Shown here: piece by piece, positions 29,008 through 38,529 of the stretch | How positions within the stretch are numbered: the first letter of the stretch is position 1 | Layout of the letters: each line of letters starts with the position of its first letter | Assembly (NCBI GenBank): GCA_965216515.1 | Contig: OZ244173.1 | Span: 2,976,001-3,040,000 of the forward strand | Length of the DNA stretch: 64,000 bases | Reading direction: 5' to 3' | Source: CAXMRP01 sp965216515 | GTDB lineage: Bacteria; Pseudomonadota; Alphaproteobacteria; Rhizobiales; Afifellaceae | Program-made: the position numbers and the translations under genes | The notes under the pieces: model-generated | Databases searched by the model: none | Told to the model about the DNA's origin: nothing | The model's input: the letters and a program-made list of their open reading frames with translations, nothing else

Positions 29008-30870
29008 ATGGCAACGATGGCGGCAATACAAGAGGTGGAACCGCGCCATTCGGGTCGGGTCGTCGTTCGGTTTGCTGGAGATTCGGGCGATGGCATTCAG
29101 GTGCTTGGTACCGAATTAGCAAAATCGGCAGCTGTAGGTGAGCACGATTTTATCACCTTTGCTGACTTTCCTGCCGAGATCAGAGCGCCGGCGGGCACGA
29201 CCTATGGCGTATCTGCTTTTCAAGTTCAATTTGGCGGCCCGATAATTTTAACGATCGGCGATGAGGTGGACGTGCTGGTCGCGTTCAACGCAGCTGCCCT
29301 CAAAACGAACATCGAGCACCTTAGGTCAGGCGGACTTCTCATTCTAGATTCAGCCGGTTTTAGCGACCGTGACATAGCCAAGGCCGGGTTTGAGGCGAAC
29401 CCGCTCGAGGATGGGGCATTGGCCCGATTCAAGACCCTGGAAATAGAAATTACGCGTCTTGCGCGTGAAACTGGACTGGAGGCTGGGGTCACAAAAAAAG
29501 AGGCCGATCGCACCAAGAATTTCTGGGTGCTTGGACTTTTGTGTTGGATGTTCGACCAAAAGCAGGACCGGGCCGTTGACTGGGTCTTAAGGAAGTTCGC
29601 GGGCAATGATCAGCTTGCCAACGCGAACATTGCCGCACTCAACGCCGGACACATCTATGGCGAGGTAGCGGAGGTAACCGGTGAGGAAATCGCCACGGCG
29701 GCGACAGCAGTTTTCCCATCGGGTCACTATAGAGCGATTTCGGGCAACGATGCCTTGGTCTATGGGTTGGCAACCGCCGCCTACGTCAAGGATCTGCCCG
29801 TGTGTTTTTGCTCCTATCCGATCACACCGGCCTCCAGCATTCTTCATGGTCTTGCCAAGTTGGATTCAAGCTCGGTTCGCACCTTCCAAGCCGAGGATGA
29901 AATTGCCGCCGCCTGCGCAGCTATCGGTGCTTCATTTGGCGGTGCAGTCGGCGTCACCGCTTCTTCTGGGCCTGGTATCGCGCTGAAAGCCGAGGCACTG
30001 GGGCTGGCGGTCGCTGTGGAATTGCCGTTGGTCGTCATCAATATTCAACGCGCGGGACCATCGACCGGCATGCCGACGAAAACCGAGCAGGCTGACCTCG
30101 GTATGGCATTGCATGGACGCCATGGGGAAGCGCCGATGTTTGTGCTCGCACCGGCGACGCCATCGGAGTGCTTTGATATCGCAATGCAGGCGGTCGACTT
30201 GGCCTGCAGCTACATGGCGCCGGTTATGATCTTGAGCGATGGATACATCGCGAATGCCTCTGAGCCGTGGCGCGTTCCCGACGTCGCACAAATTGATGTC
30301 AACCCGATCTCGGTTATCGACAAAGGCGGAGAGCCTTTTCGTCCGTTTGACCGTGATCCTATCACCGGTGCGCGCCCATGGGCGGTTCCCGGAATGGCCG
30401 GATTGGAACATAGGATCGGAGGAATCGAGCGTTCCGACCGCTCTGGCGACATTTCCTATGACTCTGATAACCATCAGAGAATGACGGAGCTCAGACGCGC
30501 GAAGATTGAAAACGCCGCTGCGTTCATGCCGCCCGCAAAAATAGAACGTGGCGTCGATACGGGGAAGCTGCTGATTGTTGGATGGGGATCAACCTATGGA
30601 CCCATCAATGCCGCGGTCAATGAGTTGCTCAAAGAGGGTCAGTCGGTTGCGCACCTTCATCTCCGCCAGATCTCCCCGCTGCCACGTGGGCTGGAGGCGA
30701 TACTCGCCAGCTTTGACATTGTCTTGGTCGTCGAAATGAACGGCGGCCAGCTCAGGGAGGTCATTCGATCGGAATTTTTGGTTCCTGCATATGGTCTCAG
30801 TCAGATGACCGGCAAACCCTTCAAGGTGTCGCGCATCAAACAAGAAGCAAATCGTTTGATAGAGGTTTGA
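29008..30870 (+). CDS. korA: 2-oxoacid:ferredoxin oxidoreductase, fused gamma-alpha subunit
   Basis: A 620-residue subunit: residues about 15-190 are the gamma domain (RVVVRFAGDSGDGIQVLG, FPAEIRAPAGTTYGVSAFQVQ), then the alpha domain (YPITPASSILHGLAKL, SSGPGIALKAEALGLAVAVE, NIQRAGPSTGMPTKTEQ). With the next gene it forms a KorAB-type enzyme converting 2-oxoglutarate (or a related 2-oxoacid) plus CoA to the acyl-CoA, CO2 and reduced ferredoxin. The assignment to 2-oxoglutarate is by family resemblance. Here it would supply low-potential electrons for pyridine-ring reduction. Confidence 0.9.
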   Translation: MATMAAIQEVEPRHSGRVVVRFAGDSGDGIQVLGTELAKSAAVGEHDFITFADFPAEIRAPAGTTYGVSAFQVQFGGPIILTIGDEVDVLVAFNAAALKTNIEHLRSGGLLILDSAGFSDRDIAKAGFEANPLEDGALARFKTLEIEITRLARETGLEAGVTKKEADRTKNFWVLGLLCWMFDQKQDRAVDWVLRKFAGNDQLANANIAALNAGHIYGEVAEVTGEEIATAATAVFPSGHYRAISGNDALVYGLATAAYVKDLPVCFCSYPITPASSILHGLAKLDSSSVRTFQAEDEIAAACAAIGASFGGAVGVTASSGPGIALKAEALGLAVAVELPLVVINIQRAGPSTGMPTKTEQADLGMALHGRHGEAPMFVLAPATPSECFDIAMQAVDLACSYMAPVMILSDGYIANASEPWRVPDVAQIDVNPISVIDKGGEPFRPFDRDPITGARPWAVPGMAGLEHRIGGIERSDRSGDISYDSDNHQRMTELRRAKIENAAAFMPPAKIERGVDTGKLLIVGWGSTYGPINAAVNELLKEGQSVAHLHLRQISPLPRGLEAILASFDIVLVVEMNGGQLREVIRSEFLVPAYGLSQMTGKPFKVSRIKQEANRLIEV

Positions 30871-31884
30871 ATGGGTGAGTTGTCCACCGCCAAAGACTTT
30901 GCCACGGACCAGGACGTTCGCTGGTGCCCCGGGTGCGGCGATTACGCGATATTGAAGGCCATGCGCGCGACCTTGGCGAAACTTGGCCGTCCTAAACACC
31001 ATATCGTTTTCGTTTCCGGTATCGGATGTGCAGCCCGGTTTCCCTACTACATGGACACTTTTGGATTTCATACGATACATGGCCGGGCGCCAGCCGTCGC
31101 AACCGGTCTCAAGCTGGCTAATCCGGATTTGGACATTTGGGTGGTCGGCGGGGACGGCGATCTTTTGGCGATCGGCGGTAACCACTTGGTCCACACGCTT
31201 CGTCGAGATGTCGACCTGAACATAATGCTGTTCAACAACGCGATCTATGGGTTGACCAAGGGTCAAGCATCCCCGACATCCGCTCCCGGCACCGTCACGC
31301 CGAGCTCACCAACGGGCAGCCAAGAACGGCCGACCAATTCGGCACTCCTTGCCCTGGCGAGCGGTGCGACATTCGTGGCTCGCGCCATTGACACGGACGT
31401 TGCTCATCTCAGCTCTGTTTTAGAACAAGCTCACCGCCACAGGGGAACCGCGCTTGTCGAGATCTTCCAGAACTGCATCGTTTTCAATGACGGTGTTTGG
31501 GGTCAACTCAGTTCAAAAGGCACGAGGAAGGATCGCACCATTGAATTGAACCAAGGACAGCCACTGTTGTTCGGTAGCAATCGAGACATGGGGCTGAAAT
31601 GGCATGCGGACAAAAGCGAGTTTGAAGTTGTCGGAGGTGTCGACGACCCGGTAAGCGCCGGCATTGCCGTATTCGACGAACGTAACTTCATACAGTCTGT
31701 CGCTCTCGCCAGAATGTCCGGCGATGATCTGCCGGTCGCACTCGGCGTCGTCCATCGGTCTGCTTCCGACGATGGAGCGGCTTCACCTCAGTCAGCGGTG
31801 CGCAAACGCCTCAATCTTGACTCACTGCAAAGTCTCTTGGATGGGTCGGACGAAGCGCCGAAACAGGCCAGTAGAAATGGTTGA
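30871..31884 (+). CDS. korB: 2-oxoacid:ferredoxin oxidoreductase beta subunit
   Basis: A 337-residue thiamine-pyrophosphate subunit. The Fe-S/TPP N-terminal motif WCPGCGDYAILKA and the TPP-Mg site VGGDGDLLAIGGNHLVH...LFNNAIYGLTKGQASPTS are typical of KorB. It starts immediately after korA. The operon appears to end here, because an operator and new promoter follow before the hydroxylase genes. Confidence 0.93.
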   Translation: MGELSTAKDFATDQDVRWCPGCGDYAILKAMRATLAKLGRPKHHIVFVSGIGCAARFPYYMDTFGFHTIHGRAPAVATGLKLANPDLDIWVVGGDGDLLAIGGNHLVHTLRRDVDLNIMLFNNAIYGLTKGQASPTSAPGTVTPSSPTGSQERPTNSALLALASGATFVARAIDTDVAHLSSVLEQAHRHRGTALVEIFQNCIVFNDGVWGQLSSKGTRKDRTIELNQGQPLLFGSNRDMGLKWHADKSEFEVVGGVDDPVSAGIAVFDERNFIQSVALARMSGDDLPVALGVVHRSASDDGAASPQSAVRKRLNLDSLQSLLDGSDEAPKQASRNG

Positions 31885-31907
31885 TTGACAGAGCAAATCG
31901 GAATTAA

Positions 31908-31925
31908 TTAGTGTTCGTATACTAA
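31908..31925. promoter_or_regulatory. Island operator, site 2
   Basis: TTAGTGTTC and GTATACTAA form an imperfect 18-bp palindrome (7 of 9 pairs). The right arm is the same nine-base core as at the other sites. It lies 13 bases before the start of the molybdenum hydroxylase operon, close enough to block RNA polymerase or ribosome access. Confidence 0.7.
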
Positions 31926-31938
31926 TGAAAAAAAGATC

Positions 31939-32778
31939 ATGATGTTTGAAAGACCCCGATCCCTGAAAAAAGCGCTTTCGGTGCTGGCAGCCGGCAATTG
32001 GTCAATATTGTCCGGCGGGACAGATTTTTATCCGGCGATGGGCGATTGCGTGTGCCACGGAAACGCCCTGGATATTTCCGACATAGAGGGATTGCGGTTC
32101 ATCGATCAACGAAATGGCTGTTGGGAAATCGGAGCGCTGACGACCTGGACCGATGTCATTCGGGCCGAACTGCCACCCGCATTCGATGGACTGAAACTGG
32201 CGGCCCGCGAAGTCGGATCGGTGCAAATCCAAAATCGTGCGACGATCGCCGGTAACCTTTGCAATGCTTCCCCGGCTGCAGACGGCGTGCCGCCATTGCT
32301 GACGCTGGACGCGTCGGTTCGCTTGGCGAGTCGGTCCGGGACTCGGGAGCTACCGCTATCAGAGTTCATTGTTGGAAATAGAAAGACGGAACTGGCCGCC
32401 GATGAGCTTGTAACGGCGATCGTCATTCCAAAGAATTCGACCACCGGCAAGTCGGCGTTTCTAAAACTTGGCGCTCGAAAGTACCTCGTCATTTCCATCG
32501 CCATGGTGGCCGTCCGTATCGAACTCGACGATGGAAATCATATCCGCGATATCGCGATCGCCGTTGGTTCTTGTTCGCTGCTCGCAAAAAGGCTTGCACG
32601 GCTGGAGCGACTTCTGACCGGCAAAATGCTCAACGCGAAAACCATCAACTTGGTCCAACCTGAATATCTCGACGAGCTATCGCCCATCAGCGACGTCCGC
32701 GGCACGGCGCAATACCGCAGTCACGCATCTTTGCAACTCATCCGCCGAGCTATCATGAATGTGTTGGAGGCACCGTGA
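31939..32778 (+). CDS. Molybdenum hydroxylase FAD-binding subunit (nicotinate dehydrogenase type)
   Basis: A 279-residue medium subunit of the xanthine dehydrogenase family. FAD motifs are WSILSGGTDFYPAMGD and TIAGNLCNASPAADGVPPLL. It passes electrons from the 2Fe-2S centres of the partner subunit to the acceptor. It overlaps the large-subunit gene by four bases (GTGA). With 6-hydroxynicotinate reductase downstream, the complex is most likely a nicotinate 6-hydroxylase. Confidence 0.9.
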   Translation: MMFERPRSLKKALSVLAAGNWSILSGGTDFYPAMGDCVCHGNALDISDIEGLRFIDQRNGCWEIGALTTWTDVIRAELPPAFDGLKLAAREVGSVQIQNRATIAGNLCNASPAADGVPPLLTLDASVRLASRSGTRELPLSEFIVGNRKTELAADELVTAIVIPKNSTTGKSAFLKLGARKYLVISIAMVAVRIELDDGNHIRDIAIAVGSCSLLAKRLARLERLLTGKMLNAKTINLVQPEYLDELSPISDVRGTAQYRSHASLQLIRRAIMNVLEAP

Positions 32779-35519
32779 TGGAAGTGTCGTTCTCCGTAAA
32801 TGGTTGGCTACATCGAACAAATACCGCCGCAGTCTCGCGCCTTTCGGATGTTTTACGGACTGAGCTGAAATTGACCGGCACTAAGGTCGGATGCAATGCC
32901 GGCGATTGCGGCGCCTGCACAGTGCTCATCGACGGACAGGCTACGTGCGGATGCCTCGTACCGGTTTCACAGGTACAAGGATCATCGGTCGAGACGGTGG
33001 AGGGGTTGGCTGCAAACGGAAAACTCAGCGCCCTTCAGGAGAGTTTTCTGGAGCACGGAGCAGCCCAATGCGGGGTGTGTACGCCGGGTATGCTCATGGC
33101 GGCCAAAGCGCTCCTGGATGCGGTCCCCGAACCCGATCGTGAGACCGTGGAGGACGCGCTGGGCGGTGTCTTGTGCCGCTGTACTGGGTACAGCAAGATC
33201 GTTGACGCGGTGATGAATGCACACCGTTTTCAACCAGCAAACCTAAAGCCTAGCGCCGGCCAAAGCGTGGGTGTTCCCATCCGGCATCTGGACGGCCATC
33301 CAAAAGTAGATGGCTCGCTATCCTATGGTGCCGATTACATACCATCCGGTGCGGTGGCCGTGCGTGTGATCAGGAGTCCCTACCACCACGCCGCTTTCGA
33401 AATCGGGGACTGCGGTGCTCTTGGTGAGCGACATCCTGGAATTGAGTTGGTTTTGACGGCCAAGGATGTGCCCGGAAGAAATTGCTTCGGCGTTATTCCG
33501 CCATTTGCCGACCAACCGGTCTTTGCTGAGTCAATCGCCAACTATCGTGGCGAAGCAATCGCGGCTGTCGTTGGTGATCCGGATACCGTCGAGTCGTTTG
33601 ACGAAAGCGAATTTCCCGTCAGTTGGACCGAGCTGGAAGAAGTTCTCGACCCGATCAGTGCAACTTCGCCGGGGCGCCGGCCAATCCATGCCGGCCGCGA
33701 AGGCAACACCCTCATAAGCGGTTACGTCGAGCGCGGAAGTGTGGATGCTGCCCTGGAAGCTGCATCCCACTCGGTCGAAGTCGTTATATCCACTCCCTTC
33801 ATCGAACATGCCTATATCGAGCCGGAAGCCGGTTATTGTGTACCCGAAAACGGAAGGCTCGAAATATTCGGGTGCACCCAAGCGGCCCAGATGGATCGCG
33901 AAAGTCTGGCCGAGATCATAGGCGTTGAGTTGAACCAAATCCGCGTTCGACCTTCCGCATGCGGTGGAGGGTTCGGCTCAAAGTTGGATATCTCCTTTCA
34001 GCCATATGTTGCGCTGGCTTCGCACAGACTGAAGAAACCCGCCTACATCTGCTACACGCGATCTGAATCGATGCGTTCGACAACCAAGCGGCATCCGAGC
34101 GAAATTCGATTGCGCGCCGGTTGCGACGAACGCGGCGCCATCTCCGGCTTCGACTTTCACGGCGTGTTCAACACTGGAGCCTATGCGAGTTGGGGACCGA
34201 CCGTAGCCAACCGTGTTCCCGTGCACGCGTCCGGACCTTACTTCACACCCGACTATCGGTGCAGAAGCGTGGCGGTGCATACCAATACGCCACCCTCCGG
34301 TGCGTTTCGAGGTTTCGGAGTTCCGCAGGCAGCGATCGCTCAAGAGCTTGCCTACGATCAATTGGCCGACCTCGCCGGAATCGACCGCCTTGATTTTCGG
34401 CTTACGAACGCTTTGCGAAATAACCAGCCGACCGTCACGGGACAGGTCTTTTCAACCGGTATTGGCATTGAGGAATGCCTCACCGCGCTTAAGCCAGCCT
34501 GGCAGAAAGCAAGACAGACGGCAGAGGAGTTCAATGCTTCGGAACTGGTACGCAACCTCCGCAAGGGTGTTGGCCTCGGTAGTTGCTGGTACGGGTGCGG
34601 CAACACTTCCTTGCCAAACCCATCCACGGTTCGAATTGGCGTTCGGCCAAACGGAAATGTTGTTCTGCATCAAGGCGCCATGGATATCGGCCAGGGGGCC
34701 AATACAGTCATCACCCAGATTGCGGCGGATGCGCTTGGTATCCCGGTCCATGACGTCGAATTGGTCGGTGGCGATACGGATCTGACTCCGGATTGCGGAA
34801 AGACGTCTGCATCGCGCCAGACTTATGTAACAGGCACTGCGGCAAAACTTTCCGCGGAGAGTTTACGCGCTCAGATACTGCGCAAAGGCAATGTCAGGAG
34901 TACCGCGGAGCTGAAGATCGACGGCGGCGTCATTCGGCTGACCGACGCCGAAAACGCTTCTTCGATATCGCTATCGTCCCTGACGGCCAATGAGCACGGA
35001 TATGTCTTCATGTCCGAGGAGACATATGATCCGCCAACCAAACCGTTGGATGGAATGGGCCAGGGTGTGCCTTACGCAGTCTTCGGGTACGGAGCGCAAC
35101 TCGTCGAACTCACAGTCGACATCGAGCTTGGTACGGTGTCGCTGGACAAGATCACAGCCGCGCATGACGTCGGGCAAGCCATCAATCCGATGCTTGTCGA
35201 AGGCCAGATCGAAGGTGGTATCGCGCAAGGAATCGGTTTGGCGCTGATGGAAGACTACATTCCCGGCCGGACCGAAAATCTACACGACTATCTCATCCCC
35301 ACGATCGGCGACGTGCCGTCGATTGAAAGCATCATAATCGAAGTTCCGGATGCCGAGGGTCCATTCGGTGCCAAAGGACTGGGTGAGCATGTCCTGATCC
35401 CGACCGCACCGGCCATTTTGAACGCGATCCGACATGCAACAGGTGCAACAATCACGAAACTGCCGGCTACACCCGACAAGGTCTTAGCGGCACTACAGAA
35501 ACTCGGCTTTCATGACTGA
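32775..35519 (+). CDS. Molybdenum hydroxylase large subunit with fused 2Fe-2S domain (nicotinate dehydrogenase type)
   Basis: A 914-residue fusion. Residues about 1-155 hold two 2Fe-2S centres (GCNAGDCGACTVLIDG, CGVCTPGMLM, LCRCTGY). From about 165 follows the Mo-pterin part, starting IRHLDGHPKVDGSLSYGADY, with QAAMDRES, GGGFGSKLD, GAFRGFGVPQ, QGAMDIGQGANTVITQ and the catalytic Glu in GAKGLGE. It hydroxylates nicotinate at C6 with water. Fusion of the small and large subunits is not the commonest layout. The substrate is inferred from the adjacent hnr gene, which overlaps by eight bases. Confidence 0.9.
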   Translation: MMEVSFSVNGWLHRTNTAAVSRLSDVLRTELKLTGTKVGCNAGDCGACTVLIDGQATCGCLVPVSQVQGSSVETVEGLAANGKLSALQESFLEHGAAQCGVCTPGMLMAAKALLDAVPEPDRETVEDALGGVLCRCTGYSKIVDAVMNAHRFQPANLKPSAGQSVGVPIRHLDGHPKVDGSLSYGADYIPSGAVAVRVIRSPYHHAAFEIGDCGALGERHPGIELVLTAKDVPGRNCFGVIPPFADQPVFAESIANYRGEAIAAVVGDPDTVESFDESEFPVSWTELEEVLDPISATSPGRRPIHAGREGNTLISGYVERGSVDAALEAASHSVEVVISTPFIEHAYIEPEAGYCVPENGRLEIFGCTQAAQMDRESLAEIIGVELNQIRVRPSACGGGFGSKLDISFQPYVALASHRLKKPAYICYTRSESMRSTTKRHPSEIRLRAGCDERGAISGFDFHGVFNTGAYASWGPTVANRVPVHASGPYFTPDYRCRSVAVHTNTPPSGAFRGFGVPQAAIAQELAYDQLADLAGIDRLDFRLTNALRNNQPTVTGQVFSTGIGIEECLTALKPAWQKARQTAEEFNASELVRNLRKGVGLGSCWYGCGNTSLPNPSTVRIGVRPNGNVVLHQGAMDIGQGANTVITQIAADALGIPVHDVELVGGDTDLTPDCGKTSASRQTYVTGTAAKLSAESLRAQILRKGNVRSTAELKIDGGVIRLTDAENASSISLSSLTANEHGYVFMSEETYDPPTKPLDGMGQGVPYAVFGYGAQLVELTVDIELGTVSLDKITAAHDVGQAINPMLVEGQIEGGIAQGIGLALMEDYIPGRTENLHDYLIPTIGDVPSIESIIIEVPDAEGPFGAKGLGEHVLIPTAPAILNAIRHATGATITKLPATPDKVLAALQKLGFHD

Positions 35520-37035
35520 AAATCCAGCAAAGAAGGCAAAGATCCGCTGCGATGCGTGTCCAGTGATGTGCTACATCGCTGATGGCAAGTCAGGCGCATG
35601 CGACCGCTATGCAAATGAGGGCGGCCAACTGGTCCGTCTGGACGCTTTGACGATCATTCAGCGCCATACTGATAAAGGCGGCGAACTCGTTCCATTCATG
35701 GACAATGCCAATGAATGGGACGGCGATATCATTGCGCAACCCGGCACCTTTGTGACTGCGGTCGGCGCCGGTACGACATATCCGGACTACAAACCGGCTC
35801 CGTTTATCGTGTCCAGCGAAGTCGACGGCGTCGATATGATCACCGTGGTGACCGAGGGAATCTTCAGCTACTGCGGGGCGAAGATCAAGATCGACACTGA
35901 TCGGCATCTGGGGCCGGAGCGCAATTTGGTTCGCGCTGAAGGCGAACCAATTGGTCACGTCACGACGGGCGAATACGGCTCACAGATGCTCGCGCTCGGA
36001 GGTGTGCATCACCTGACCGGTGGCGGCAAAAAAGAAGGACGCGTGACCTGCGCCACACTCTTAGCGCTTTGCAACAGCGAAGCCGTCGAACTCGAAATCG
36101 ACGACGGTTCCACAGTCGTCATACAGGCAGGCAAACCGCCAGTCGTGAATGGCGTCAAGGAAGAGCGCATGCGTGTCGGTTGCGGATCTGCGACGGTTGG
36201 CATGTTTGCATCACAGTGGAAGGGCCTCGTCGACGAAGTGGTGGTGGTTGACGATCACATCACAGGGGTAATGTCGGAGCACCAGGCGGGCAAGGTGATC
36301 GGCTGGGAGCCCACCGGTATCAAGATCAAGGGCAGGCGCTCCACACCGGGGCGCTATTTTCAGGTCGCCGAACCCGGCACCGGCTGGGGCGGCACCAACC
36401 TGAACGATCCGCTTGTGATCCTCGGCGACTTCAACCCGAGTGTCGCAAAACCCGGTCAGTCTTTGCTGATGGTTTCCACGACAGGCGAGCAGTTTGCGTA
36501 TTATGAATTGGATGCGGACCTCAAACCCGTTCAGCAAGACATGCCGGACCGCCTCATTCCCTCTGTTGAGCGGATAGAGGAGAATTGTGAACCGGCCCTA
36601 TGTTCGGTGGTTTTCATGGGCGGCGCTGGCGGGTCGCTTCGGGCTGGCGTCACCGAAAATCCGGTCAAGCTGACCCGTTCTGTCAAACAGGCGCTCACTT
36701 TTGTGACCTGTGGGGGAGCGCCGGCCTACATCTGGCCGGGTGGCGGCATTACGGTTATGGCGGACGTGTCGCGGATGCCCGAAAACTCCTTCGGCTATGT
36801 GCCGACCCCGGCGTTGGTCGCGCCGATTGAGTTCACGATGCGCCGGGATGACTATGAGGCGCTCGGTGGACACATGGATCACGTCATGCCGCTCGCCGAC
36901 GCCATGGCGGGCATGACAATGAAGCAGAACGATCACGTATTGAAAGGCAAGCGTCAGGTCGAGCAGGTGACGGACAACCCGTGGCCAACCGAGCGTGAGC
37001 ACTATCGGTGGGGCAAACACGAGGGTACCAAGTGA
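35512..37035 (+). CDS. hnr: 6-hydroxynicotinate reductase (ferredoxin-dependent)
   Basis: A 507-residue protein matching the Eubacterium barkeri Hnr family as I recall it. It reduces 6-hydroxynicotinate to 1,4,5,6-tetrahydro-6-oxonicotinate. The N-terminus carries Cys13, Cys16, Cys20 and Cys30 (CDACPVMC...GAC), a likely 4Fe-4S site. Gly-rich stretches such as VTTGEYGSQMLALGGVHHLTGGGKKEG and GTGWGGTNLNDP follow. This enzyme marks the cluster as the reductive, dearomatising nicotinate route rather than the aerobic NicC/NicX route. It sits between the hydroxylase and a UPF0280 gene, all overlapping. Confidence 0.92.
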   Translation: MTENPAKKAKIRCDACPVMCYIADGKSGACDRYANEGGQLVRLDALTIIQRHTDKGGELVPFMDNANEWDGDIIAQPGTFVTAVGAGTTYPDYKPAPFIVSSEVDGVDMITVVTEGIFSYCGAKIKIDTDRHLGPERNLVRAEGEPIGHVTTGEYGSQMLALGGVHHLTGGGKKEGRVTCATLLALCNSEAVELEIDDGSTVVIQAGKPPVVNGVKEERMRVGCGSATVGMFASQWKGLVDEVVVVDDHITGVMSEHQAGKVIGWEPTGIKIKGRRSTPGRYFQVAEPGTGWGGTNLNDPLVILGDFNPSVAKPGQSLLMVSTTGEQFAYYELDADLKPVQQDMPDRLIPSVERIEENCEPALCSVVFMGGAGGSLRAGVTENPVKLTRSVKQALTFVTCGGAPAYIWPGGGITVMADVSRMPENSFGYVPTPALVAPIEFTMRRDDYEALGGHMDHVMPLADAMAGMTMKQNDHVLKGKRQVEQVTDNPWPTEREHYRWGKHEGTK

Positions 37036-37952
37036 GCAGGTTCTCCGAACGACCGGCTGCGGCCCTGTCGTACAACGGTCGGCGGCTGAACCTTCGGCAC
37101 GGGCCCATCGATCTGATTGTCGAGGCCAACGGCTCGGCTTCGGAAGTACGGCGGGCCTATGGACAGGCTGCGTCCGCTTTTGAAACTGTGTTGCCGGAGC
37201 TCGCCGCTGAACTTTCCCTGTTGCGCAAACCGGTTTCCGCCGGGTGCACCGTTCCCGATGGGTCGATCGCCGGGCGAATGCACCAGGCGGCGATGGCTCA
37301 TCGAGAGTGTTACGTTACCCCCATGGTTGCGGTGGCAGGCGCTGTCGCAGATCACATCCTCGGCCATGTGACAAGAGGTCGAGACCTTCGGCGCGCCAGC
37401 GTCAACAATGGCGGCGACATTGCACTCTATCTCGGTCCCGGCAGTATTTACGAGATCGGGATTTGCGCCAATCCGCAAACGGGTCAGATGGCCGGAACCA
37501 TCACGATCACCGAGGCCGACCCCGTCAGAGGAATTGCCACGAGCGGCTGGCGCGGGCGCAGTTGTTCGCTCGGAATTGCCGATGCGGTCACCGTGTTGGC
37601 GGCCGATTCCGTCAGCGCCGATGCGGCCGCAACGATGATCGCCAACGAGGTCACAATCGAAGATTCGCACCATGTTCAGCGCCAGCCGGCCAGCGAACTA
37701 TATCCCGACTCCGATCTGGGCGATCGGCTCGTGACAGTGGCCGTCCAAGGTCTGACGCGCCATGAGGTCGATCGGGCACTGGATCGCGGAGAACGCGCCG
37801 CCGATGCCATGGCAAGGCGTGGCCCGATCACCGGCGCGTTCCTTTGCCTTGATGGCGAAGTGCGGACCGTGGGTTCAAAACAGATTGCCCTCGGCGCTTC
37901 AAATGAAAATCACCTCCAACCGCCGATAACGCCGGACTATGCCCATGCCTGA
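37032..37952 (+). CDS. UPF0280 family protein (ApbE superfamily)
   Basis: A 306-residue protein starting at a GTG that overlaps the hnr stop by four bases. Landmarks are YVTPMVAVAGAVADHIL, ASVNNGGDIALYL and GIATSGWRGRSCSLGIADAVTVLA. The family is related to ApbE, the flavin transferase that attaches FMN covalently to threonines of electron-transfer proteins. Its tight coupling to hnr suggests it installs or stores a flavin for the reductase. That role is inferred; the family has no proven function that I know. Confidence 0.85.
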   Translation: MSRFSERPAAALSYNGRRLNLRHGPIDLIVEANGSASEVRRAYGQAASAFETVLPELAAELSLLRKPVSAGCTVPDGSIAGRMHQAAMAHRECYVTPMVAVAGAVADHILGHVTRGRDLRRASVNNGGDIALYLGPGSIYEIGICANPQTGQMAGTITITEADPVRGIATSGWRGRSCSLGIADAVTVLAADSVSADAAATMIANEVTIEDSHHVQRQPASELYPDSDLGDRLVTVAVQGLTRHEVDRALDRGERAADAMARRGPITGAFLCLDGEVRTVGSKQIALGASNENHLQPPITPDYAHA

Positions 37953-38529
37953 TGTGACGATCAGAAAAGTCGTGACTGTCGTGGATGAGATTTTTCACGA
38001 AGGTGGCCCTGTTGCCAACGTGCCGCTCAAGCGGGCCGCCGTGCTGGCCGTGATCAAAAACCCTTACGCCGGAGGATATATCGACGAGATCGTCGGGTTC
38101 ATTGACGACCTGAAACCGCTTGGTCTCGACATGGCCAGGGAACTGATCCGCGCGCTTGGCGGTGATGCGCGCGCCGTCGAAGGCTATGGCAAGGGCGCCA
38201 TCGTCGGTGAGGCGGGAGAGCTGGAGCACGCAGCACTTTGGCACGCACCGGGCGGCTACTCCATGCGCGAGTTGATTCCGGCGTCCAAGGCCATTGTCCC
38301 GTCGTCGAAAAAGGTTGGTGGTCCTGGGTGTCGGCTCGATATTCCCGTCACCCACACGAACGCTTCCTATGTGCGATCTCATTTCGATGCAATGGAAGTC
38401 GGGATCAACGACGCCCCCCGGGCCGACGAGATGCTCGTTGCGTTGGTCATGACGACGGGCCCGCGCATTCATCATCGCGCTGGTGGATTGGGAGCATCCG
38501 AAATTGTTGGGAAGGACGGATTGAGATGA
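37939..38529 (+). CDS. DUF1185 (amino-acid-synthesis family) protein, copy 1
   Basis: A 196-residue PF06684 protein (IRKVVTVVDEIFHEGG, AAVLAVIKNPYAGGYIDEI, GYGKGAIVGEAGELEHAALWH, VPSSKKVGGPG, YVRSHFDAMEVGINDAPRADE). Structures of this family are reported to have a variant of the Bacillus chorismate-mutase fold, related to RidA-type proteins; the reaction is unknown. It overlaps UPF0280 and the next copy. In this pathway a role on the unstable enamine or 2-formylglutarate after ring opening is conceivable. Confidence 0.88.
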   Translation: MPMPDVTIRKVVTVVDEIFHEGGPVANVPLKRAAVLAVIKNPYAGGYIDEIVGFIDDLKPLGLDMARELIRALGGDARAVEGYGKGAIVGEAGELEHAALWHAPGGYSMRELIPASKAIVPSSKKVGGPGCRLDIPVTHTNASYVRSHFDAMEVGINDAPRADEMLVALVMTTGPRIHHRAGGLGASEIVGKDGLR

